This document shows positions 8,770-19,069 of a stretch of 64,000 bases of DNA, in pieces. The notes under the pieces are model-generated. The model ran no database searches and was not told the DNA's origin. It worked only from the letters and a program-made list of their open reading frames with translations. How positions within the stretch are numbered: position 1 is the stretch's first letter; the number at the start of each line of letters is the position of its first letter. Source of the DNA: Evernia prunastri (Eukaryota > Ascomycota > Lecanoromycetes > Lecanorales > Parmeliaceae); assembly GCA_003184365.1 (NCBI GenBank), contig NKYR01000134.1, positions 1 to 64,000 on the forward strand, read 5' to 3'. A program made the translations under genes and the position numbers.

Positions 8770-11225
8770 ATATCTCGAAGTAGATATAGCTAGAATAGAT
8801 ACGTTAGAAATATCGTTATCGTTTGAAGAAGTAGAATTAATATTATCTACTCGTGTAGTAGTAGCAATCTATATTATCGCTGTTTACACGATCTCACTAA
8901 TTATTTTATAAATAACTTCTTCGTTTATTATAAATAATAGTTTAGAATTAATTAAATAATCGTAAATAACTTCTTTTATAGAGTTAATAGAGATTACTTT
9001 CGTGATAGTAGAAGTTAGTAGAGACGAGACAGATAATTTAAATATAGATAATCTTAAACGTGTAGAAGTAATCTTTATAGAAGATAAATCTTGCTGACGT
9101 GCGTATATTATCGGCTGCGAAAGTCTTTAATAATCGTGAATTCGATCGTCGAAGATTTATATAGATCGTTTAAATATAGTAGTATCAATAGTTTAATAAG
9201 CTAAAAAGTCTGATAATTCGATCGAGATAGAGCGTTTTAATGTACGCGCTATTGCTATAAATAAGATTATCTACTTAAAACGAAATTAATTATCGTAGAT
9301 ATATTCGATAATAAGATTAACTTCGTTAGAAATATTTTGTAGATAGATTCAATCGATAATTTTGACGAATGCGTAAATTTGAAAGATAGTTTGAATAAGA
9401 TTATTATCTAAATAAAATAAAGTAAGAACGATATTAGATAACGTCACGATAACGACTTATAACAGACTTTAAATTAATATAACGATAATAATAGCCAAAG
9501 ACTATTACAATAGACTGACGAGATTAATATAATATAAATAGTTATTTAAGCAAATAACGATATTAAGTAATAGCGAAATAAGTAAATTATTTAAGCAAAG
9601 AATAATAGACTAATAAGAGATATTTCTAATGCTAAAGAGTTATTAAATAATAAATCTAGCTGATAAAATGTGTTGTTATTAATTGAGATGCTTAAAATAT
9701 ATAATTATATAGTGTGTGTAAAAGTCTTGATTATTTTCTATAAAAAGTAGCTGCTTAAGTAGAAAATGCCTCGAAGAAACTAATACTAACTTGGCTTAAC
9801 TTCTCCTGCCTCTCTAATAGAGGCGACTGCGAAAGTCTTCTATAATAGTTATAACATCTATTAATCGACTATACTTAACATTGTCATTAGATATCGAAGT
9901 GTCGTTATCTTAACGACTCTTCTTAATATCGTTATTCTTTCAAATTTTACGAAAAATCGAAAATCGCGAAAGTGATATATCTATTTTAGAGATTTTGACG
10001 AATATAGATATATCGAATTTATCTCGAAGTTTTAGATCTTCTTAAAAATTAATTTATATAATTAAATCTATTATATCTATAACGATATTACGTCTTTTAT
10101 ATAGTCTATAGTCGTTAATTTATCGTCAGCGATCTACGCTTTAATAGTTTAAATTTCTCTATCTTCTAAAAGAAAAAGACTTAGTATTATTACGATATCG
10201 AATATTTTTAATTCTCGTATTTAGAAAATAAACGATAATAATAATAAATAATTTAGTATCGATAATGTATCGACTTCGAATAGCGATAGTAACTTTAAGA
10301 AATTCAAATTATCGCAATTCGATAAAAAGTTAGATAAACGTAAATTCGAATCGAATTTTAATTATAAAAATAGTAGTTATTATTATTATAAAAAAAAGAA
10401 TTATTAAGCGTCTAAATATTCGGATTACGATAAATCGTTTTCGATTAACGTCGACGTAGTGTCGATAAAAAAAGAAAAGATTTTATAATAGTCTCGAAAG
10501 CGAGATAAAAAGAACGATTAATAGAGATTATTTCTTTTATTATTATTAAAGAATAAACGCAGCTATAAAGTAATTAGAAGCTATTTATAACTCTACTCGA
10601 TTATAAAACGTATATTAATTTAATTTCTTATAAGTTTATAGTTTAATAAAATTTAAAATTTATAAGCGTTAATTTATCGCAATTGAAAGTACTAAACTAT
10701 TATAAAATAGAGTGTATTTCTCTATTTAATACGTTAGAAGAGCGTATAATTTCGTTAAGACAGCGGAAAATACTCTAATATAGTCTATATTCGTAATATA
10801 AGCGATTAAAACATTTATTATTATAACGCGTATTAGTTAAAGTATTAATTAATAAATAGTTGAGATTAAGATAAGAAATGTAGTACGTTATTCTATATCG
10901 TAAATTAAAAAGATTTTAATATTATTTTAAATATATCTAAGCTATCGTAATTAAAAATTCTTTTAAATTTTAAAACGAAATAATAACGATTTAAAGTTAA
11001 CGCTAATAATTTATAGATTAAAAAATCGAATATCTTTATTAAAACCATTAAAAAGAAGTTTAATATATACGTTATTATATACGTCGTAATAACGATAGAT
11101 AATAAAAAGAACGAGCGTGATTTAAAGTTATTTAAAAAGCTATTAAAATATAGCGACGTCTTTTTAAAAAATATGACAGAGATTTTATCTACGTAGAAGT
11201 AGAGAGATTATATTATTAAGCTTAT

Positions 11226-11605
11226 NAACAGCTTCGAGTTGGCCAGCGAACAACTCCAACGGTCAAGACTACCCCTCGGGGTAGAGGAGACCATTAAGCC
11301 CAAAAAGGGCGCACGAAGAAGCGATCGTACCCGCCTCTAGAGGCGGGGGCGATCAGAGATACAAAAGTCAGAGAATAGAAGAGTCGGCGCAAAGAAGTAG
11401 AGAGATGTGCGGTGGTGTAATAGGGCTCCTAAGGAGCACAGCAGAAGGGAGAGCGTACTGTTTAGTTGAAGTTTTTGTCCAGAGGTTCGCCCTCAGGTTT
11501 CTTCAACGCCCAGCCGTAAAGCTGGTTCAGCGTTAATGTTACCCTCATTAGCTTACATCAAGTAGCTAGCATAGGCGTATAAAACAATCAATCAATCAAT
11601 CAATA
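11226..11605 (+). mobile_element. Non-LTR retrotransposon 3' end with CAAT tail
   Basis: An N is followed by a short coding end (start NSFELASEQL, stop at about 11338), a hairpin-rich 3' untranslated region and a tail of about five CAAT units. The same sequence occurs inverted at 44055-44436, also starting at an N. It lies inside the reverse transcriptase region of the decayed gypsy element. The body of the element is presumably hidden by the assembly gap. It is not RIP-mutated. Confidence 0.75.
11271..11525 (+). other. Series of five short perfect hairpins
   Basis: Perfect inverted repeats occur at 11271-11282 (ACCCCTCGGGGT), 11298-11310 (GCCC/GGGC), 11330-11347 (CCCGCCTCTAGAGGCGGG, spanning the stop codon), 11425-11437 (GCTCC/GGAGC) and 11510-11525 (CCAGC/GCTGG). 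They recur in the 44-kb copy. The spacing suggests a structured RNA 3' end, possibly the site recognised by the element's own reverse transcriptase. That role is inference. Confidence 0.6.
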
Positions 11606-14171
11606 TGTAATGTATTTAAATAATATTTTAATCTATAACGTTGATTCGTCAAAGTATTAATAATATATTAAGTAGATATTTAAGCGTTTACGATAATTTT
11701 AATTATATATTAATTTGAAAAAATATTAATTTCAAACTTAATAAATCGAATTTTTAAAATTCGTTATTATTATCGACGATATAGTGATAAATCTCGAACG
11801 AGTTATAATTATTAAAGATTAATCGATATCGCGGAACTATAAAGATATATAAATCTTTTTAAACCTTATCAATTTTTATCGACGCTTTATTTATAATTAT
11901 TTTAATATAATAACGTCTTTTATCGATTTATTTAAGAATAGTAAAGAAAATAAAAAAACGAGATTCTTAAAGTAAATCGACGTCGTAGCGACGACGTTTA
12001 TATAATTTCGTAATTCTTTTGAATTAGCGCGCTTTCTACGTTATTTCGACTTAAATTAAAAATTACGTTTAAAGATAATATTTTTAATTTTAAACTTAAA
12101 ATCGTATTATCACAATCGAATTAAGACGATTATTAACGTTTAATAATCTTTTAATCTCGAAAGTTAATTATCGCTAAATAAAATTATAAAATTTATAATT
12201 AAAAATTAAAAATTAAAAATTAAAAATTACTCGTTATTATAGCGTTAATAAAATAATAACGTTATTATTTAAAGAATAATATTTATTGTATTAAAATTTA
12301 AACGAATTATAATAATCTTAAGAAATTTATAAAGTAAACGAAACTATTATAAAATTGTATTTGCTTGACGATAGCTTGATAGAAAGTATATAGCTTTCTT
12401 GCTTGACAATAGCTTGATAGCTTAATACAAAGTATATAGCTTTCTTTTCAGTAATAGCTAGAATATAATTAATCTTATATATATATTCAATTCAATTTAG
12501 TTCTTTCTTTCTAGTTATACTTACTTACTTGTAATTCGCGACAGAAATTAAATTTCAAATAGATTCGATAAACGCTAAAATTAGCTATTTATAACTTTGA
12601 AATTTTTCATCGAATAGATAAATCGAATTCTATCGATAAGTTATCGCGTCGTTTTAATTATAAAAAGATATCATCGCTAAATATTAAATTACTATTAATT
12701 TTACAAAATAAACTTATATTTTAAATCGACGATAAATTATTAAAAAGAAGTAAAAAGATAATCGTAGCGATATCGTTTACTTTTCAAATTATAAATATTA
12801 AAATAATTATTTCAAAAAAAAATTTAAAACGTATTCGAAACTATTTATGATAAGTTATATTAATTAATAAAGTTATTAATAAAAAAATTACAAGTTTATA
12901 ATAATTAAGTTAATTCTTTTAAAATTAATACGAATTCGTTATCTAAGCGTCGTTAAATTCGTAATAAAACATAAATTTAAGACTTTAAAAGATTATTAAA
13001 GTTTAATAACGATCTCTATATTTCAAAGAATAAGATCTTAAAAAAAAAGCTTATTAAAAGATATTATAATAATTTTTTAATAAATTATTTCGACGCTACG
13101 AAAACTTATAAACTACTTATTCGAAAATATTATTAAGACGATAATTTAAAGCAAGTTATCGAGTATTATAAATCGTATAATATATATCAATAAATTAAAA
13201 TATCGCGATATCGACTCTATAACGAGTTGAATTTTCTATCGATTTTAATAAAATCTTGAAAAAAAAAATCTATAAACTTTATTATCGATTTATTAAAATA
13301 ATAAAATACATATCTTTATTAATTATAATCGATATCGCGAAGCTAACGAAAGTTTTTTATTCAAAAATAATATATCGCTATAATATATCTAATGATATTA
13401 TTAATAATAAAAACTTTATATTTATTAGTATCTTTTAATTAATCGTCTACTTTTATTTAAAGATTTAATAACGTTTAAATATTACTTTCTATTCGCAAAT
13501 AGACGAATAAACGAAGCGTTAAAATTAAATATTAGAATATTTTTTACGTGTGTTTATAAATAATAAGCAAATAAATTAAATTAAATTTTTATCGATAATA
13601 AAATTTATATATATAAATAACTAATATTTCGTTATCGAAATAACGTCGTTTTTTTTTTATATATAAATATTATCTCGAAATTCGTTAAAAAATCGAGAAC
13701 GATTTTTTAAAAGAAAAGATATTTATTATAAATTGGAGAATAAAATAGTTGATTGATTGATTGCTTAATACGCCTATCTAGTAAACTACTTTACTAATCA
13801 GGGAGTTCCTCGAATATTTGTAGCGCTGAAGAAACCTTTCGGACAAAAACTTCAACTTATCCTCTCGTGTTATCATTGTTGTCAACTCTTAGTCTTTGAC
13901 TGTCAAGTTGTTGCCACAAACCACTGTCACTTCCGTTCTCTTTCAGTCTGCCGCTATTGTTTCCGTGATTGTCTCCTTCTATGCCTTCTTTTTGCTTCCC
14001 CTCTTCTCCTTACCCTTTTTCTTGTTTTGGGTTTCTTTGTCTAGTCCTAGCGGTAATTTGGACCGAGCCAATTGCTCTTGGGCCAGCGAGAATTGATCGA
14101 GACGTCCTATTTTGATCATCNCCTGTGGGGTGCCCGTGTAGAGACCCTCTCTCTCAGCTGCTGACTGCAAG

Positions 14172-14188
14172 GAAGGACTTGAACCCTC
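14172..14188 (-). other. tRNA T-arm-like hairpin 1
   Basis: On the minus strand the stem GAGGG/CCTTC (one G-T pair) closes the 7-base loop TTCAAGT, matching a T-arm and B-box. A possible acceptor pairing (CTACAAG with CTTGCAG) lies around it, but no convincing A-box or anticodon arm was found. It is treated as part of the mobile element, not a tRNA gene. Confidence 0.45.
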
Positions 14189-14305
14189 AAGAGGTGGAGG
14201 AACCCTGTCTTAACGATGTGTCCTCAGGACCGGTATTAACGAGTCTCCAACACCTCTTGTAGAGCTCCCAAACGCGTCGCTTAGCCCCCAGCTTGTGACT
14301 GCGAG

Positions 14306-14322
14306 GATGGACTTAAACCACC
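14306..14322 (-). other. tRNA T-arm-like hairpin 2
   Basis: On the minus strand the stem GGTGG/CCATC closes the 7-base loop TTTAAGT. It lies in a second, diverged copy of the module around 14172. Both modules share upstream GACGCGTTT and TCGTTAATACCGG blocks, so they are an internal duplication. Confidence 0.45.
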
Positions 14323-14544
14323 AAAGGTATGGCTATCGCGTTTTACCCCCTTAATCTCTTTCTCTAACGCGATTGTAGCCGGTATTAACGATATGTTCTT
14401 GACATCTAAGGCATAAACGCGTCGGCAGCGATGTTGAATGATTCTTTCCCATGTGGAATATGCGCTGGCATCCCTGCGACGCGTCAACAATCGTGATATA
14501 TATACATACCATCCGACGGTGAGGCCGCTGGACTCAGCGAAGGT

Positions 14545-14646
14545 GAGGCAATGGCGAGTGCGATGAGGAGGCAATGGCGAGTGCGATGAGGAGGCAATGG
14601 CGAGTGCGATGAGGAGGCAATGGCGAGTGCGATGAGGAGGCAATGG
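14545..14646. repeat. 23-bp tandem repeat, 4.4 copies
   Basis: The unit starting GAGGCAATGGCGAGTGCGAT repeats head to tail at 14545, 14568, 14591, 14614 and 14637 with no mismatches. It forms the 5' end of the minus-strand non-LTR element, a position where such elements often carry promoter repeats. Confidence 0.9.
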
Positions 14647-15410
14647 CCGAATAAAATAGTTATAAGCATTAAGAAACGAGATTATTAATCGTTTACGAAG
14701 CGTTATTAATATTTAAATTAAATATTATAATAAATATTATAAGTCTTAAACTTATAAATTGAAAAGAATTAAATATATTAACGACTAAGAATTTTAAATA
14801 GAAACGCTTAAATAAAAAATTGATTTATAAATTTTTAAAAAATTTTAAAATTACGAATAAGATCGAAGCGTAGACGTATCGTCTATTACTATTCGAATCT
14901 TATCTTATTTATAATATCTTTTATATGTTGTTACGTAAATGCGATAAAATATCGAATATTTTTATATAAGTTTTTAAATTAATCGATAATAATAAACTAT
15001 AAGAGATTAAAGAAATTATCGATAAAATTTGAATAAAAAAAGACGTCTGATATAAAATTAAATAAATCGATTAAGATAAAGAATATAATTAATAATTATT
15101 AAATAAAGAATTTAATAATATACGCGATTTAATTTAAATTTATAATTCGTAAACGAATAATCGACGAAAGTAATTTAAAAGCGTTAAATTTCTTATTATC
15201 GAAGAATTTAAAGAATTACGTTAAAAATCGTTGATAAGTAAATAAAAACGACGAAATAGATTATAAAGATTAATTAAATTAATAAATTATTTAAAAGATA
15301 ATTATATTTTAATCGCGCGTTTAATTACTTACTACGATAAAATTTAAATAAAAGTTAATATTATTATATAATTATTTAAAAATTATAACGCTAAGATAAA
15401 GATTTATCGT

Positions 15411-15781
15411 TGTCAGGGACTGGAGTGTAGCTGAATTATGTCAGGGACTGGAGAGTAGCTAAATGCATTGATTCCGGTATGAACGGAATAATAGCTATGG
15501 AGATCTAATGGTGGCAGAAGGCCGGTATTTGTGGGCAGGGCCAAGCCGCGCTAGGCCCGATTCGGCCATGTATTGTAGTCATGGTGTTACTGAGCTGGAA
15601 CCATGACACTTATGTCAGGGACTGGAGTGTAGCTGAATGCATTGATTCCGGTATGAACGGAATAATAGCTATGAAGGTCTAATGATGGCAGAAGGCCGAT
15701 ATTTGTGGGCAGGGCCAAGCCGCGCTAGGCCCGATTCGGCCAGGTAGAGGAGTCATGGTGTTGTGAGCTGAAACCATGACA
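15411..15781 (-). mobile_element. Compound of three 170-bp LTRs with ATCGT flanks
   Basis: A 28-base LTR start (15411-15438) is followed by a complete LTR (15439-15608), a 4-base spacer and a second complete LTR (15613-15781). Only the outer ends carry a target duplication (ATCGT at 15406-15410 and 15782-15786), so the whole behaves as one insertion. It is probably the remnant of a tandem or nested element after recombination. The bases are not RIP-mutated. Confidence 0.75.
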
Positions 15782-17760
15782 ATCGTATTAAAATACGTAT
15801 TATTAATTTAGATATAATTATATTTAAAATAGTTATAAGATTATCTAATAATCGATATATTCGCGCTATTATCAAAAAAAGATCGTTATTTAAATTTTTT
15901 TATTATAATTTATAATAAATCGATCGACTTCGTAGAGTCGAATATCTAAATATTCGACGATATATCGTCATTACTATTATTTTTATTAAAATTATTTAAT
16001 TTTTTCTAAAAGAACTCGATAATTTAAGCGAGCTTACGCTTATATTAATAAAAATTCTTAAATTTCTTTTATTAAAGCTTATTAATTTATTTTAACTTCT
16101 TTACGCGCAACTTTATCGTCGTAAGCTCGATTTATAAATTAATAATTACGATAATCGTCGTTATAGCGATAGTTATCGTTTTATTTTAAATCTTACGTTA
16201 TTAAATAATCTTTTTATTAATATCTACTCGACGTTTTTAAACTCTATAAAACTATTTAACGCGAATTCGCTTATATATTAACTTTCTTATTTTATTATAT
16301 AAATAAAATAAAATTTTATAATAGCGAGAAATTTCGCGATGATTTTTCTTATAGAGACGATAAAAAGAATTTTTATTTTTAATATAATCGTCGTTATTAA
16401 TGCAAAATCAGATACGATGTAATAGATAAAATATTAAAAATCTATTAATTATCGAAACGACGAGAAGTAAAAACTTGAAAAATCGGTATTAATACGATAA
16501 CGAAATTATAATTGATAAATAAGTAATTGCAAATAATTAAATAATATCGACGCGATAAAGATAAATATAGAATAATAATAAAGTATAAGCAAAATTTATC
16601 GACGCGATAACGAAATGATAATTAATAAATAATAGAGCAATGAGAGTAATAAAGCAGATAATAATAAGATTAATAATGCTTAGTTATATCTAAGAGACGA
16701 CTGTATATAAGAATCGTACTGTGATAATAATCGTAGTAATAGATAACGAAGATAATAAGCTAAGAAGAAAAGATCTATAAAGAAAGAATAATCTAGATAT
16801 AGATTATTTTTCTAGACACTAGACTCGATAGAACTAGTCTAGATAGATATCGAGGATACGAGATGTATTAGAAGTATTAAAGTGTTAAGAGTACGATCGT
16901 AACACTATAAACTTACTTATTTTTTAATATAATTAATAGACGCGTTTACGCTATAGCGAAGTTATATTAATATTTATAAAGTAAGAGAATAAGAGAGAAT
17001 ATATGTGTGTGCGATAGAAATTATAATATAATTAGTATAATATTAAAGTAGTGTTATAAGACGAAAATTAAGTATATATAAAAGAAATTAAAGAAGTTAT
17101 AAAGAAGAGAAAGTTGAGAAAAAAGAAAAATTCTTTTAATAATAAATACTTCGTTTCGTATAATCGCGTTTCGCGTCGACGAGATATCGTTATTTAAATT
17201 TATTATTTATCTTTACTAAAAAAAATCTACTTTAGCTCGCTTACAACAAAGAAAATTATAATTTTATATTAATTCTACGTCTACTCGAGAATCTATAGCT
17301 ACACTATTATTACACTTTATTTTCTCGATACTTTTATTTATATTAATAAATAAAAATCGCGATATCTACGCGACGTTTATAAAAAGAAATTATTTTTATT
17401 GTAATAAAGAGCGAAATAGTTTAAATTTAAATATGTTAATCGTTAACTACGAAATTGATATTATATTATTATTATTTTACAAGAAACTCTATTATAGCGT
17501 CTTTAATATAATGTAAATAAATAAATATTATTATATCGTCGTAATAACGCGACAAGCGCGAATATTAATTCTTAATAAATTTTCGTTATAAAAGCGTTAG
17601 CGTTTTAAATAACTCTTTTTTATATATGTATAGAATTTAAGATTTTTTAATAAGCGTTTTAATAACTCTTTTTCTTTTCTCTTTAGAAGTTTAAAATTTT
17701 TAATAAATATTAATTTCTTAAGCGTCTGAGAATTAGAATTTAGAAGAGAAAACACTTATT
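15782..17760. repeat. RIP-degenerate AT-rich repeat DNA
   Basis: The DNA is rich in TpA and CpG, poor in CpA/TpG, and has stops in all frames. A minus-strand TGTTACGATCGTAC near 16904 resembles the start of a gypsy LTR. A part near 16680-16880 is less altered. No domain could be assigned. Confidence 0.6.
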
Positions 17761-17765
17761 AAATT

Positions 17766-18066
17766 ATAGTATATCAGTCGTCTATTAATCGACTATACTT
17801 AATATTATCATCAAATATCGAAGTATCGATATCTTAACGACTCTTTTTAATATCGTTATTTTTTCGAATTCTACGAAAGATCGAAGATCGCGAAAGTAAC
17901 GTATTTATTTTAGAGATCTTAACGAATATAGATATATCGAGTTTACTTTGAAGTTTTAGATCTTTTTAAAGATTAGTTTATACAATCAAGTTTATTGTAT
18001 CTATAACGATATTACGTCGTTTATATAGTCTGTAGTCGTTAGCTTATCGTTAGCGATCTACGCCCT
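17766..18066 (+). repeat. Decayed gag-like repeat, second copy
   Basis: About 300 bp align throughout with 9845-10145 in the same orientation, with scattered transitions. It appears to be the same gag-region start of a second decayed gypsy copy, truncated near 18070 where normal base composition begins to return. Confidence 0.7.
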
Positions 18067-18069
18067 AGT

Positions 18070-19030
18070 ATTAACGACGAAAGAACTCTTATTAATTTGA
18101 CAATAATAATTTATTATCGAAGTATAGAAGAAAATAGCTAAAGAGAAAGTTTATATAAGAGACTTATAAGAATATAAAGAGAAGAAGATCTTCAAAAGAT
18201 ACTTCACTACAGAAAATCGATTATAATATGTCTACACGTAGATTTAAGACTCAAAATAGAACTTCACAGTTATATTATGACTGTATTAATTCAAAGTGTA
18301 AAGAACTAAATTATTATATAACAGATAAGTGCTGAAAGAATTTGTATTCTTAATAGCAAGTACTAAAAAAAAATAGTCAGAGCAAAGTCATTGTAATAGT
18401 CATATTTATCTCCTTTTTTTGTACTATAAAATAGTCTTGAAAGATAGAGAACGATGTGATTAGTTCAGCAAGCGAGCTTAGTAAGTAGAGGCTACCAAAT
18501 GAGGCATAAATCCCGAATTTAGCGCATGTTGCCAAACCACCAGACGAAGGGATACCCCGATAATCTCTAGGCGAAGGACCACCCTGATCCGGCTAGCTTC
18601 GTGCGGGCGCGCCTCAGTCGGGACCGGAACATTGCTAAAAAAACGTTTCCATGCTAGGTACAGCGCCGCGTTTAGAGAATAGGGTTAGGGCTTTTTACTG
18701 GCATTGTCCAGGACTTTGCGCCCTGGGACTCTGTGCAGAGAATATTCCTCTTCGTCATCCTCAGTCTTGATCACTCGTGAACACGACCTTCCCTCGATTT
18801 GGGGCTATATCTATCACGTCCCATACTCGTACCTGACTGCGTAACCTACTACACTCAATATCTCATAAATTACACATCTACACCTGCGACCAGGCTTCAT
18901 GATAGTGCTCATGTTTGGGGTCCGGCCTCGAAAAGACAATGAAGCATCGTAACGCTGCTAATGGCTTACCACTCCAAGGTTAAGTCGAAAAAATATCATC
19001 CCAAAAACGAAAGCGCGACCAGAGGCTCTT
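18070..19030. other. Transition from RIP desert to gene space
   Basis: AT-rich sequence gives way to normal composition near 18440. A telomere-like AGGGTTAGGGC occurs at about 18680. I see no supported gene. Confidence 0.5.
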
Positions 19031-19069
19031 CATGTTCTACCCGACCAAATCATATGCTTTGGTTTATTG

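Larger units (their letters stand above)
13751..14648 (-). mobile_element. Non-LTR element with 13-bp target duplication, middle lost at an N
   Basis: The repeat GAATAAAATAGTT flanks the segment (13738-13750 and 14649-14661). On the minus strand the right end is the 5' end: 4.4 copies of a 23-bp repeat, then two related modules each with a tRNA-like T-arm. After the N at 14121 comes a coding end (residues SLAQEQLARSKLPLG) and a 3' region ending in an AATC-type tail at 13751. The coding end and parts of the 3' region resemble the element at 11226. It sits between the integrase core and chromodomain-like tail of the decayed gypsy element. Confidence 0.75.
9845..15250 (+). mobile_element. RIP-degenerate gypsy chromovirus, interrupted by two insertions
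   Basis: Despite stops in every frame, recognisable pieces lie in order on the plus strand: a gag-like region (9845-10145, repeated at 17766), a decayed zinc knuckle near 10370, a protease-like stretch near 10590, the start of reverse transcriptase near 11150, a YLDD-box remnant near 11620, an integrase zinc-binding region (13080-13200), an integrase core (13200-13450) and a chromodomain-like tail near 15000. C-to-T changes in CpA context explain most substitutions. The element is interrupted at 11226-11605 and at 13751-14648 by non-LTR sequences. LTRs were not delimited. Confidence 0.75.

Noticed and set aside
13256..13438. Small lysine/isoleucine-rich gene
   Set aside because: Its residues align with the gypsy integrase core pattern, so it is an accidentally open part of the decayed element.
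14160..14330. Two tRNA genes on the minus strand
   Set aside because: T-arm hairpins are convincing, but no A-box, anticodon arm or full cloverleaf could be drawn, and the modules lie within a mobile element.
14545..14646. CRISPR-like array
   Set aside because: The 23-bp units are directly adjacent with no spacers, and the genome is eukaryotic.
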